Positions 34,357 to 43,062 of a stretch of DNA of 64,000 nt are shown here, piece after piece (position 1 is the stretch's first letter; the number at the start of each line of letters is the position of its first letter). The DNA comes from Micromonospora sp. C95. GTDB lineage: Bacteria; Actinomycetota; Actinomycetes; Mycobacteriales; Micromonosporaceae. Below the pieces are notes generated by a model. It had not been told where the DNA came from. It did not search any database and saw only the letters and a list, made by a program, of their open reading frames with translations. The DNA is taken from the NCBI RefSeq assembly GCF_018070465.1, contig NZ_JAGPXT010000018.1, positions 1-64,000 of the forward strand, written 5' to 3'. Made by a program: the position numbers and the translations under genes.

Positions 34357-35559
34357 ATGAATCGTCCCCGCAATGCCGTCCTGGCCGCCCTCCTGGCCAC
34401 CGTCCTCGCCGTCGCCCTCCATCCGCACTCCGCCTCCTCGGCCGGCCGGGCCGACCGGTGGACCGCCGATCTGTCGGTCGTCGGCGCCGACGACGTCAAC
34501 GTGCGGCACACCCGCGCCGGCCTGCGACTGGCCGACGCCCGGCCACCCGGCGTGCCCGCCCGACGCAGCGCCGTCGCCGAGGGGATGCTGGTGGGCGTAC
34601 CGCGTACCCTCAGTCGCCCGGCCACCCGGATCCGTGCCCAGGCCACCGTCGTCGCCCGGTCCGGCGCCACCGCGACCGTGCAGGTCCGCGGCTGGCGGGC
34701 CGCCGGCTGGACCGAATGGCGCGATGCGGCGCCCGCGGCCGTCTTCGACCGGCCGGTCCGCCGGGTACAGGCTCGGGTGGTGTTGACCGGCAGCCCCTCC
34801 GGTGCCAGCACCGAGGTCCGCGCCGTCCGGCTCACCGCCGACACCGTCGCCGCCACCACCGCGGCCACCCCCGGCCTGACCTACCGGGTGTACGCGACCC
34901 GGATCGGACTGGTGGGCGAGCTGACCGCGAACGGGCACACGGTTCGCGTCCGGGACCATTTCGTCGCGTTGCCCTCCCGCCGGGGGCTGTCGCCACGCAA
35001 CACCGGCGATTACACCGTCCGGGTCTGCACCGTCACCGGCAGTCGCTGCGAGTACGCCCCGGTCTGGGACGTCGGCCCGTGGAACACCCGCGACGACTAC
35101 TGGAACCTCAGCGCGGTGCGGGAGAACTGGAAGGCGCTGCCGCAGGGCAGGCCGCAGGCGCAGGCCGCGTACCAGGACGGTTACAACGGCGGGCGGGACC
35201 AGTTCGGTCGGCTGGTGCTCAACCCGGCCGGCATCGACCTCGCCGACGGGACGTTCTGGGACGGGTTGCAGCTGTCCACGAACGCCTGGGTCGACGTGGC
35301 GTACCTGTGGACCGGCACCGGGCCCCGAGGGGTGGTCGGTGACGGACCGTTGACGGTGCGCTCCGGACCGAGTACCGGCTACCCGTCCCGGGGCCTGGCC
35401 GCCCAGTACGCGAACGTGCCGATCCAGTGCTACGTGACCGGGCAGACGATCGTCGGCCCGTACCGCACCACCAACCGGTGGAATCGCCTGGCCGGTGGGC
35501 AGTTCGTCAGCCACGCGTACATCTCGACGGTCTGGGGTGGGTCGGTGCCGCTCTGCTGA
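34357..35559 (+). CDS. Secreted protein with C-terminal SH3-type domain
   Basis: 400 residues. ATG 34357 was chosen over ATG 34351 because GAGGAG sits seven bases before the former and almost touches the latter. Signal peptide AVLAALLATVLAVALHPHSASSA (about residues 7-30). The middle (about 40-170) is of unknown fold; a conserved block (RDHFVALPSRRGLSPRNTG, then WDVGPWNTRDDYW) is common in actinomycete exoproteins; the last ~70 residues form a bacterial SH3 domain (GPLTVRSGPSTGYPSRGLA) usually used for wall binding. No catalytic domain recognised. An AT-rich promoter region lies at 34280-34350. Confidence 0.75.
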   Translation: MNRPRNAVLAALLATVLAVALHPHSASSAGRADRWTADLSVVGADDVNVRHTRAGLRLADARPPGVPARRSAVAEGMLVGVPRTLSRPATRIRAQATVVARSGATATVQVRGWRAAGWTEWRDAAPAAVFDRPVRRVQARVVLTGSPSGASTEVRAVRLTADTVAATTAATPGLTYRVYATRIGLVGELTANGHTVRVRDHFVALPSRRGLSPRNTGDYTVRVCTVTGSRCEYAPVWDVGPWNTRDDYWNLSAVRENWKALPQGRPQAQAAYQDGYNGGRDQFGRLVLNPAGIDLADGTFWDGLQLSTNAWVDVAYLWTGTGPRGVVGDGPLTVRSGPSTGYPSRGLAAQYANVPIQCYVTGQTIVGPYRTTNRWNRLAGGQFVSHAYISTVWGGSVPLC

Positions 35560-35569
35560 GAGCGGCACC
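35544..35569 (+). terminator. Hairpin across the stop codon of the SH3 exoprotein gene
   Basis: Perfect 11-bp stem GGTGCCGCTCT (35544-35554) / AGAGCGGCACC (35559-35569), loop GCTG, with the TGA stop spanning the loop and the second arm. A second, looser stem (CGAGCCGGG 35571-35579 / CCCGGCTCG 35600-35608) follows in the 80-bp convergent gap. Confidence 0.6.
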
Positions 35570-35639
35570 CCGAGCCGGGTCGGCGTCCTCCCAGGCCGGC
35601 CCGGCTCGCCGCGTCAGCGGGTGCCCCGGCCCGGCTGAC

Positions 35640-35912
35640 TCAGGGCATCTCCTCCGGCCTCGGCGTCCGTACCAGCTCCTGGTACCGAGGGTGGCAGGCA
35701 CCGTAGACGGCGAAGTTGAGGCGGGCGTGCGACAGGCTCAGATCGCCGTTCGCCCCACCGCGTACGACGTCCGCGTCGGCGTCGCCCTGACCGTCATCTG
35801 TCCAGAAACAGACCGGGCAGGTGCCGCCGCCGGTCCGGTACGCGCAGCAGGGACAAGCGGCGGGAACCCAGCGATCATCCACCTTGACAGCTTTCCACAG
35901 TAGACACTTCAT
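35640..35912 (-). CDS. CPCC-family cysteine-rich protein
   Basis: 90 residues of the Cys_rich_CPCC type, with the metal-binding-like pattern CPCCAYRT...CPVCFW, then a D/N-rich stretch and LSLSHARLNFAVYGACHP, which is the usual family tail. Function unknown; often found as a small accessory protein. The ATG at 35910-35912 overlaps the stop of the SAM-hydrolase gene (ATGA), which fixes the start and implies translational coupling. A GTG ten codons in is a weaker alternative. Confidence 0.8.
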   Translation of the reverse strand: MKCLLWKAVKVDDRWVPAACPCCAYRTGGGTCPVCFWTDDGQGDADADVVRGGANGDLSLSHARLNFAVYGACHPRYQELVRTPRPEEMP

Positions 35913-36820
35913 CCGTGTTGTCCGGGAGCGTCCCCCACGACGCCGTAACCCCGGACCCGCAGCAGCGTACCCGGGGCCACCGCGAGCAGTTCCGCGGCGT
36001 GTCCACCGTTGACGGAGAGCGCGACCCGGCCGGTCGAGTCGACGTGCGCCACCAGGGCACCGACGGGGGCGTCACCGAAGGTACGTCCGTGCACCGCCTC
36101 CCGCTCCCACCCGCCGACGCCGGCCGGCCCGTCCTCGGCGACCGCGCCGGGTGCGGTCGGCTCGGTCACCGGACACACCCGGACCCGCCCCGGCAGGGGG
36201 TCGAGCAGCTCGGCCGGGGCGGCCAACTGGACGTTCCCGAAATGGTCCACCGTCAGCACCTCGGCGACGAACCCGTCCGGCCGCCGGCGGAGCAGCGGTT
36301 CGGGCAGCCGCACCAGCGTCGTCGGATCGATCGCCGGGCCGGCGTCGGCCAGCGGGGCACCGCGAGCCAGGTGGGCCGCGACGGGGGCGAAGACGTCCCG
36401 CCCGTGGAAGGTGGCCGACACCCGGGGCGCCAGCCAGCGCGGATTGGTCAGCTCCACCGCCCCGGTCACCCCACCGAGCGCCGCGGCGGCGTCCAGCAGC
36501 AGGCCGTTGTCCGGGCCGACCAGCAGACCCGTGGGGGTGCCCAGCGCGACACCCCGGCGGTTCGTACCGACCCCGGGGTCGACCACCGCCACGTGCACCC
36601 CCGGTGGCAGGTGCGGCACGGTCTGGGCCAGCACCGCAGCGCCCCGCCGGACGTCGCCCGGCGGCACCAGGTGGGTCACGTCGATGACCCGCAGCGCGGG
36701 CGCGACGCGGGCGATCACCCCGTGGCAGACCGCCACGAAGCCGTCGGCGAGGCCGTAGTCGGTGGTCAGCGAGACGACCTCGGGCGGTGGTCGGGACTCG
36801 CGGGCTGCGCTGCTGGTCAC
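35909..36820 (-). CDS. S-adenosyl-L-methionine hydrolase (adenosine-forming), DUF62 family
   Basis: Hydrolyses SAM to adenosine and methionine; the fold is shared with fluorinase and chlorinase. Motifs: VSLTTDYGLADGFVA with the ribose-binding Asp, VVDPGVGTNRRGV, VGPDNGLL, TFHGRDVFAP, LTVDHFGNVQL and the C-terminal SVNGGHAAEL adenine-binding region. No fluorinase-type insertion seen. The GTG at 36818-36820 gives 303 residues; an upstream ATG (36910) would add 30 Gly/Pro/Ala-rich residues outside the family and is less likely. Coupled by ATGA overlap to the CPCC gene. Confidence 0.88.
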   Translation of the reverse strand: MTSSAARESRPPPEVVSLTTDYGLADGFVAVCHGVIARVAPALRVIDVTHLVPPGDVRRGAAVLAQTVPHLPPGVHVAVVDPGVGTNRRGVALGTPTGLLVGPDNGLLLDAAAALGGVTGAVELTNPRWLAPRVSATFHGRDVFAPVAAHLARGAPLADAGPAIDPTTLVRLPEPLLRRRPDGFVAEVLTVDHFGNVQLAAPAELLDPLPGRVRVCPVTEPTAPGAVAEDGPAGVGGWEREAVHGRTFGDAPVGALVAHVDSTGRVALSVNGGHAAELLAVAPGTLLRVRGYGVVGDAPGQHG

Positions 36821-37031
36821 GGCACCGGATCGTACGCCCGTATCCGTCGCCCCGGCGGACGGTGCCGGCGCGGGATCGCCGCTTCCACCGCCAATCCCCG
36901 ACAGCGGCATACCCGCGCCGCCGCTGCCGCACCACGTCGGTCTGTGGGAGTCGTGAGGTGGGCGCTCCGATGCCGGAAAGCCGACAGCGTGGCTGACCGA
37001 CCGGCCACTGCCGGTGGCGGTCCCGGTTGGA

Positions 37032-37037
37032 CAGACT
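37032..37037 (+). promoter_or_regulatory. -10 element of a leaderless lipoprotein transcript
   Basis: CAGACT ends six bases before GTG 37044, putting +1 on the start codon. It supports that start over the in-frame ATG at 37014. Confidence 0.5.
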
Positions 37038-37043
37038 GCGTGG

Positions 37044-37658
37044 GTGAGTCACCGGATGCTGCCAACCGTCGTTGTGCTGATGGTCGCCGTGGCCCTCGCC
37101 GCCTGCGGAGCCGACCAGGACGCACCGCCTGCCGCCGCACCGGCCCCGACCGTCAGCGGACCACCGGCGGATCCGGCCCCGCCGAACGCCGCAACTGCGC
37201 CGACCGGCGCGGCGAGCCCGGCCGCCCCGGGGGAGGCTGCCACGGGCAGTGCCGTACCGCCGTCGTCGCCCCGACCGGCGCCGACCGGCGCCGACCGCAC
37301 CACCGAACGGCGACCGCCGAGCCCGCCGCCGGTGGAGCTGCCGCCCCGCCAGGCCGGCGAACCGACCGGCCGGGAGGTCGTGGCGGCGTTCCGGTCGGCC
37401 GGGCTGAAGGCGGCCAACGTCCGGGACCGATCAGTCGACTGTGGACCGGACGGGTTGGGGTTGGGCTGCTCGGAACTGGTCGTGACCGACAACGTGGCCG
37501 TCTACGTCTTCCCCGACGAGAGCAGCGCCGGTGACCTGGCCGAGCGGTGGAGCGGGGCCGCCTACCGCAGCGGCACCGTGGTGCTCAACTACCTGGAGGC
37601 ACCGACGCCGCCCGCCGACCGCCCCCGCTACGAAAAGGTCCTCGACAAGCTCCGCTGA
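37044..37658 (+). CDS. Putative lipoprotein
   Basis: 204 residues. The N-terminus VSHRMLPTVVVLMVAVALAACGAD is a lipoprotein signal with lipobox LAAC (Cys near residue 22). A Pro/Ala/Thr-rich low-complexity stretch of about 90 residues, probably a wall-spanning linker, precedes a small folded domain of about 100 residues with two Cys (DCGPDGLGLGCSELVV) that could form a disulfide. No family recognised. Divergent from the SAM hydrolase and convergent with lhr. Confidence 0.75.
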   Translation: MSHRMLPTVVVLMVAVALAACGADQDAPPAAAPAPTVSGPPADPAPPNAATAPTGAASPAAPGEAATGSAVPPSSPRPAPTGADRTTERRPPSPPPVELPPRQAGEPTGREVVAAFRSAGLKAANVRDRSVDCGPDGLGLGCSELVVTDNVAVYVFPDESSAGDLAERWSGAAYRSGTVVLNYLEAPTPPADRPRYEKVLDKLR

Positions 37659-37684
37659 AGCCCCTCCCTCCCCCTCCTGGTGCG

Positions 37685-37758
37685 CGCGATCTTGCACTTC
37701 TGGTCGCCGACATGCCCTATTCGAGCCGAATTGTCGCGACGAAAAGTGCAAGATCGCG
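37685..37758. repeat. Intergenic palindromic repeat between convergent genes
   Basis: Arms CGCGATCTTGCACTT (37685-37699) and its exact reverse complement (37744-37758). With two mismatches the pairing extends to 23 bp (37685-37707 / 37736-37758) around a 28-base loop. It fills the 125-bp gap between the lipoprotein and lhr 3' ends, with no RBS or ORF. The AT content and the location look like a REP/BIME-type or MITE-derived unit acting as a bidirectional terminator. Confidence 0.7.
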
Positions 37759-37783
37759 ACGGTGGTGGGGTGGGGGTGGGGGG

Positions 37784-40700
37784 TCAGGGGCGGAGGCGGA
37801 GGCCGCGGGGGGTGGTGCGGAAGCCGGCGGCGGTCAGGGCGTCGCGTAGCGGCGACGAGCGTACGGACTCGCCGTCGGCGCGTTCCACCGAGATCGGGCC
37901 CAGCGCGCCGGAGTGGACGGCGTCGGCAAGCGCCTTGCCGGCCGCGCCCAGCGCGTCGACGTCGTCGGTGAAGGAGAGCAGCGTCCGCCCACCCCGCTCC
38001 ACGTAGAGCGCCAACCCGCCCTCGACCAGCACGACCAACGCCCCGGCCTTGCGACCCGCCCGGTGCCCGCTGGTCGGCGGCGACGCCGCGTCACCGGAGT
38101 CGACGGCCCGCTCCGGCCAGGGCAGCGCCGCGCCGTACGGATTCGCCGGGTCGGTGGCGGCCAGCACCACCGTGGCCCCGCCCCGAGACCGGCCACCGTC
38201 GAGTGGATCGGCGCCGGCGCGGATCCGGTCCACCGCGCCGGGCACCGCGAACTGCGCCGCGCCCAACCCGTCGACGAAGTATCCGCGTCGGGCCGCGCCG
38301 CGCTCCTCCAGCGCGGACAGCACCGGGTAGACGGCGGCGAAGCCGCCCGCCACCTGCTCGGCCACCACCGCGCCCCGGGTCAGCACACCGTGCCGTTCCA
38401 ACAGGACGTCGGCGAGGGCGGCGGCGCGGCGGGTCGGGTCGGTGTCCCGCGCCGGCAGCCGGGACCAGCGCCCGGCCACCGTCGGCGGCCCACCGCGACT
38501 CGGCAGCGCCACCCGTCCGGGCCGGCGGTAACGGCCGCGGGCCGCGGTCGGGCGGGCACGGTGCGCGCCACCGGCGCCGAGGACCGCCCGCAACGGAGCC
38601 AGGGTGTCGTTGGTGAGGTGGCCGGCCCAGACCAGGTCCCAGATGACGGCGGTCAGCTCGGCATCGTCGGTGGCGCCGACCCGGTCGGCCAACGGCCGGA
38701 AGAACAGGGCCTGCCCGGCGTCGAGCGCGTCCAGCACGGCGTCGTGCAGGGGTGTGCGCGTGAGGGTCTCGTCCGGCGGCGGGAGCAGCAGGGCAGCCGA
38801 GTCGGCGTACGCCAGGCTGACCCAGCCGTCCCCACCGGAGATCGCCCCCGCGCCGGCCCACAGCACCTCACCGCTGGCGCACAGTTCGTCGAGCTGGGCG
38901 GGGGAGTAGTCGGCGACCCGGGCGGGCAGTACCAGCCGTTCCAGCGCCGACGCGGGCACCGAGGCACCCTGCAACTGCTCGACCGTCGCAGCCACCGCCT
39001 CGACGCCCCGTGCCGAGGCCCCGATCTGCTGCCAGCGGGGCAGGAAGGCGGCCAGGGCCTGCGGTGGCACCGGCTCGATCTCGCGGCGTAGCGCGGCGAG
39101 GGACCGGCGGCGCAGCAGGCGCAGCACCTCGGCGTCGCACCACTGGGTGCCCGCCGTCTCCGGGGTGAACTCGCCGGAGACCACCCGGCCGGTGGCGGCC
39201 AGCCGGCGCAGCGCCTGCTCGACCACGAAGACCCCGAGCCCGAACCGGGCCGCGCAGCCGGCGGCGGTGAACGGGGTGTGGGTGCGGGCGTACCGGGCCA
39301 CCAGGTCGCCGAGCGGGTCGGCGACCGGTTCGAGGTACGCCTCGGCGACACCGACCGGTAGGGCCACGCCGAGGGCGTCCCGCAGCCGGCCGGCATCCTC
39401 GACGCCGACCCAGCGTTCCTGCCCGGCGATGCGGACCCGCAGCACCCGGCGGGCAGCGGCCAGGTCGGTCAGCCACGCCTCGGGTGCCCCGCGCTCGGCC
39501 AGCTCGGCGGTGCTCAGGTCGCCGAGCTGCCGGAGCAGCTCGATCACATCCTCGGCGTCGCGGGTACGGCGCTGGGCCGTGCGCCAGCGCAGTTGCCGTT
39601 CGGTCTCGGCGAGCACCGCCGGGTCGAGCAGCTCGCGCAGGTCGACCCGGCCGAGCAACTCGCCGAGCAGGGCCGAATCCAGGGTGAGGGCAGCGGCCCG
39701 GCGTTCCGCCAGCGGAGCGTCACCCTCGTAGAGGAAGGCACCGACGTAGCCGAAGAGCAGCGAGCGGGCGAACGGGGACGGCCGGGCGCTCTCCACCTCG
39801 ACCAGGCGCACCCGGCGGCCGGCCAGGTCACGCATCACCTCGGTCAGCGCGGGCAGATCGAAGACGTCCTGCAGGCATTCCCGCGCCGCCTCCAGGGTGA
39901 CCGGGAAGTCGGCGTACTCGCGGGCCACGTCGAGCAGTTGGGCGGCGCGTTGCCGTTGCTGCCAGAGCGGCTGGCGGCGGCGCGGATCGCGGCGGGGCAG
40001 CAGCAGCGACCGGGCGGCGCACTCCCGGAAGCGGGCGGCGAACAGCGTCGAGGTGCCGACCGACTCCTCCACCAGTTGGGCGATCTCCTCCGGATCGAAG
40101 GCCACCACGTCGGCGCCGGGCGGGGTGTCGGCGGTGTCCGGCAGCCGGACCACGATCCCGTCGTCGGCGGGCATCACCTGCGCGTCGACCCCGTAACGCT
40201 CGGCGAGGCGGCGGCCGATGGCCAGTGCCCAGGGCGCGTTGACCCGGGCGCCCAGGATGCTGTGCACGGCCAGTCGCCAGTCACCAAGCTCGTCACGGAA
40301 GCGTTCGACGACAACCGTCCGGTCGTCCGGCAGGGCCCGGGTCGCCGCCCGCTGCTCGTGCAGGTAGGTCAGCAGGTTTCCGGCGGCCCAGTCGTCCAAC
40401 CCGGTGGCCCGCAGCGTGGCGGTGGCCTGCTCGGTGTCCTGCCGGAGCAGAGCCCGCACCCGGGCACCGATCGCCCGGCCCAGTTCCACCGGCCGGCCCG
40501 GCTGGTCGCCCTTCCAGAACGGCATCTTCGCCGCCTGCCCGGGCGCGGGGGAGACCAGCACCCGGTCCGGTGTGATCTCCTCGATCCGCCAGGACGACGA
40601 ACCGAGCAGGAAGACGTCGCCGACCCGCGACTCGTAGACCATCTCCTCGTCCAGCTCGCCGACCCGGGCGGCCCGCTGGGCGCCGGCCAGGAAGACACCG

Positions 40701-42355
40701 AACAGGCCCCGGTCGGGGATGGTGCCGCCACTTGTCACCGCGAGCCGTTGGGCACCGGGACGGCCGGTCAGCACGTCGGCGGCGCGATCCCACACCAGGC
40801 GGGGGCGAAGCTCGGCGAAGGCGGTGGACGGGTAGCGGCCGGAGAGCATGTCCAGTACGGCGTGCAACGCGGAGTCGGGCAGCTCGGCGAAGGGAGCGGC
40901 CCGGCGGATGACGGTGGCCAGGTCGCCGACCCGCCACTCGTCAAGCGCGACCATCGCGACGACCTGCTGGGCGAGCACGTCCAGCGGATTGCGGGGGTGG
41001 CGCAGCTCCTCGATGGCCGCCTCGCCCATCCGCTCGGCGACCACCGCGCAGGAGAGCAGGTCGCCCCGGTGCTTGGGCAGGACCACCCCGCGCGACACCG
41101 CGCCGACCTGGTGCCCGGCCCGGCCCACCCGTTGCAGGCCGGCGGCCACGCTCGGCGGCGCCTCGATCTGCACGACCAGGTCGACCGCGCCCATGTCGAT
41201 GCCGAGTTCGAGACTGGAGGTGGCCACCACGGCCGGCAACCGGCCCGCCTTCAGCGCCTCCTCGATCTGCCGGCGCTCCTCCCGGGAGACGCTGCCGTGG
41301 TGCGCCCGGGCGATCACCGGCGGGGCGCCGGACACCGCGCCGGCCTGGGCCATCATCTCGGCCGGCGTCCGGGCAGCCGGGCCGCTCGGAGGCGGTGCCG
41401 CCGCAGCCGTCTGGTCGGCGGCCAACTCGTTGAGCCGGGCGCAGAGACGTTCGGCGCTGCGTCGGGAGTTGGTGAAGACGATCGTCGAGCGGTGTGCCCT
41501 GATCAGGGCGAAGACCCGTTCCTCCACGGCCGGCCAGATGGATGCCGTGCGGGGACCGGCGAGGTCGTCCTCCGGTGTCGCCTGCTCGTCGAGGCGGGTC
41601 ATGTCCTCCACCGGCACCTGGACGCTGACCTCGATCGTCTTGGCGGTCGCCGGGGCGACCACCTCGACCGGGCGGACGCCGCCGAGGAAACGGGCGCACT
41701 CGTCCAGCGGCCGGACGGTGGCGGAGAGCCCGATGCGCTGTGCCGGCGCCGGCAGCAACTCGTCGAGCCGCTCCAGGGAGAGCGCCAGGTGGGCGCCGCG
41801 TTTGGTGCCGGCGACCGCGTGCACCTCGTCGACGATCACGGTCTCGACACCGCGCAGCGAGTCCCGAGCGGCCGACGTGAGCAGTAGGAACAGCGACTCC
41901 GGAGTGGTGATCAGGATGTCCGGCGGCGTGCGGGCGAAGGCCCGCCGCTCGTCGGCGGGAGTGTCGCCGGTACGCATCCCGACGGTGATCTCCGGCGGGG
42001 GCAGGGCGAGCCGGGTGGCGGCCTGCCGGATGCCGGTGAGGGGGGCGCGGAGGTTGCGTTCGACGTCGACCGCGAGTGCCTTGAGCGGGCTGACGTAGAG
42101 CACCCGGCAGCGCCGCCGAGGATCGGCCGGGGTGGTCTCGCGGGACAGCCGGTCGAGTGACCACAGAAACGCCGCGAGGGTCTTGCCGGAGCCGGTGGGC
42201 GCCACGACCAGGGCGTGCCGGCCGGCGGCGACCGCGTTCCAGGCGCCGGTCTGCGCCGCCGTCGGTGCGGCGAACGCCGCACCGAACCACTCCCGGGTCG
42301 CCGGCCCGAACCGGGAGAGCACCCCCTCGCCGGGGGTCGTGCTGGGTTCCGCCAC
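37784..42355 (-). CDS. lhr: Large ATP-dependent helicase Lhr
   Basis: 1523-residue superfamily-2 helicase that translocates 3'-to-5' on ssDNA and unwinds RNA:DNA and DNA duplexes; damage-inducible in mycobacteria. The Lhr core comprises Walker A APTGSGKT (52-59), the DEVH box (VIVDEVHAVAGTKRG, about 175), motif III LSAT, and motif VI region LQRVGRAGHQVG, followed by winged-helix and beta-barrel modules. The long C-terminal extension (about 860-1523) forms the CTD seen only in the full-length Lhr of actinobacteria and proteobacteria. Full length for the family. Confidence 0.95.
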   Translation of the reverse strand: MAEPSTTPGEGVLSRFGPATREWFGAAFAAPTAAQTGAWNAVAAGRHALVVAPTGSGKTLAAFLWSLDRLSRETTPADPRRRCRVLYVSPLKALAVDVERNLRAPLTGIRQAATRLALPPPEITVGMRTGDTPADERRAFARTPPDILITTPESLFLLLTSAARDSLRGVETVIVDEVHAVAGTKRGAHLALSLERLDELLPAPAQRIGLSATVRPLDECARFLGGVRPVEVVAPATAKTIEVSVQVPVEDMTRLDEQATPEDDLAGPRTASIWPAVEERVFALIRAHRSTIVFTNSRRSAERLCARLNELAADQTAAAAPPPSGPAARTPAEMMAQAGAVSGAPPVIARAHHGSVSREERRQIEEALKAGRLPAVVATSSLELGIDMGAVDLVVQIEAPPSVAAGLQRVGRAGHQVGAVSRGVVLPKHRGDLLSCAVVAERMGEAAIEELRHPRNPLDVLAQQVVAMVALDEWRVGDLATVIRRAAPFAELPDSALHAVLDMLSGRYPSTAFAELRPRLVWDRAADVLTGRPGAQRLAVTSGGTIPDRGLFGVFLAGAQRAARVGELDEEMVYESRVGDVFLLGSSSWRIEEITPDRVLVSPAPGQAAKMPFWKGDQPGRPVELGRAIGARVRALLRQDTEQATATLRATGLDDWAAGNLLTYLHEQRAATRALPDDRTVVVERFRDELGDWRLAVHSILGARVNAPWALAIGRRLAERYGVDAQVMPADDGIVVRLPDTADTPPGADVVAFDPEEIAQLVEESVGTSTLFAARFRECAARSLLLPRRDPRRRQPLWQQRQRAAQLLDVAREYADFPVTLEAARECLQDVFDLPALTEVMRDLAGRRVRLVEVESARPSPFARSLLFGYVGAFLYEGDAPLAERRAAALTLDSALLGELLGRVDLRELLDPAVLAETERQLRWRTAQRRTRDAEDVIELLRQLGDLSTAELAERGAPEAWLTDLAAARRVLRVRIAGQERWVGVEDAGRLRDALGVALPVGVAEAYLEPVADPLGDLVARYARTHTPFTAAGCAARFGLGVFVVEQALRRLAATGRVVSGEFTPETAGTQWCDAEVLRLLRRRSLAALRREIEPVPPQALAAFLPRWQQIGASARGVEAVAATVEQLQGASVPASALERLVLPARVADYSPAQLDELCASGEVLWAGAGAISGGDGWVSLAYADSAALLLPPPDETLTRTPLHDAVLDALDAGQALFFRPLADRVGATDDAELTAVIWDLVWAGHLTNDTLAPLRAVLGAGGAHRARPTAARGRYRRPGRVALPSRGGPPTVAGRWSRLPARDTDPTRRAAALADVLLERHGVLTRGAVVAEQVAGGFAAVYPVLSALEERGAARRGYFVDGLGAAQFAVPGAVDRIRAGADPLDGGRSRGGATVVLAATDPANPYGAALPWPERAVDSGDAASPPTSGHRAGRKAGALVVLVEGGLALYVERGGRTLLSFTDDVDALGAAGKALADAVHSGALGPISVERADGESVRSSPLRDALTAAGFRTTPRGLRLRP

Positions 42356-42450
42356 GAACCCATCCTGCCCCCGGGCACCGACATTCGTCCGTCGCGAGCC
42401 AGGCGATAATGTCGTGTTAAGACGTTTAAGGTGACTTGCGCCGAGAATCC

Positions 42451-42467
42451 GTTAAGTCTTACTTAAC
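42451..42467. promoter_or_regulatory. Palindrome GTTAAGT-CTT-ACTTAAC
   Basis: Perfect 7-bp arms with a 3-base centre in an unusually AT-rich stretch (about 42410-42505) between the divergent lhr start and the hypothetical gene at 42535. A related TTAAGACGTTTAA lies at about 42417. Operator-like; the regulator is unknown. Confidence 0.45.
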
Positions 42468-42534
42468 TGCTTGCTCTTGCTGGGCAACATAAAGTAACTT
42501 CACCCGGGTCGTGGTGAGTGGTGGAGGGGGCGGG

Positions 42535-42915
42535 ATGGCCGTCGAGGAGCGGAGTTCGGGGCCCGGCACCGACATCCTGATCCGCAAGGTCGACAGCCAT
42601 GTCACCGCCCTGCGCGCCGGGCTGCACGGCCCGGATCTCGAACTCGCCGAGCGGCTCGCCAGTTGCCTGCGCGAACTGGTCGTCTCCACCGCGCAGGCCA
42701 GCGCGGCCGACCGTGCCCAGGTGCGGGCCGCAGTGCACTACTTCGTCCTGCGTCGCGAGAGCCGGGGCCGGTTGTTGTCCGTGCGATCCCTGGCCGCCGC
42801 GCAGCGACTTGTCAACCGGGCCGCGTCCCAACTTGGCCGGGCGGACCTGGTCGTCGAGGGGCGTCCGGTGCGCGGCGGCGAGGGCGCCCCGACGGACGTT
42901 GCCGCACACAGCTGA
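42535..42915 (+). CDS. Hypothetical protein
   Basis: 126 residues, soluble and mostly helical, with a Gly/Ser-rich start and a basic patch in the middle (FVLRRESRGRLLSVRSL). No family recognised and no cysteines beyond one at about residue 44. A strong GGAGGGGG RBS precedes ATG 42535, and a canonical hairpin/T-rich terminator follows 18 bases after the stop, so the gene is a monocistronic unit. It lies between lhr (divergent) and the mrp operon. Confidence 0.6.
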   Translation: MAVEERSSGPGTDILIRKVDSHVTALRAGLHGPDLELAERLASCLRELVVSTAQASAADRAQVRAAVHYFVLRRESRGRLLSVRSLAAAQRLVNRAASQLGRADLVVEGRPVRGGEGAPTDVAAHS

Positions 42916-42932
42916 TTCGGCTTTTCATCGGA

Positions 42933-42964
42933 TTTCGCCGTATTGACGGCGAAAGTGTTTTCTT
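42933..42964 (+). terminator. Intrinsic terminator with T-rich tail
   Basis: Stem TTTCGCCGT (42933-42941) / ACGGCGAAA (42946-42954), loop ATTG, followed by GTGTTTTCTT. It is the only terminator in the window close to the classical U-run form. It separates the hypothetical gene from the mrp operon; the rest of the 147-bp gap shows no gene. Confidence 0.75.
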
Positions 42965-43062
42965 CTCGGAAAAAGCACCCATAGCGCGTTGATCTGTCGT
43001 CTGATCGCTGCTAGACCCCCAACCCCCGTGGGGCGTCGCGGCCACCTCGACCGGGAGCGCGC

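Noticed and set aside
39593..41887. Open frame of 764 codons on the plus strand inside lhr
   Set aside because: Antisense to the helicase domains of lhr; no motifs, low complexity.
42955..42979. Second hairpin GTGTTTTC / GAAAAAGCAC after the terminator at 42933
   Set aside because: The arms pair imperfectly and overlap the T-rich tail of the better hairpin; not listed separately.
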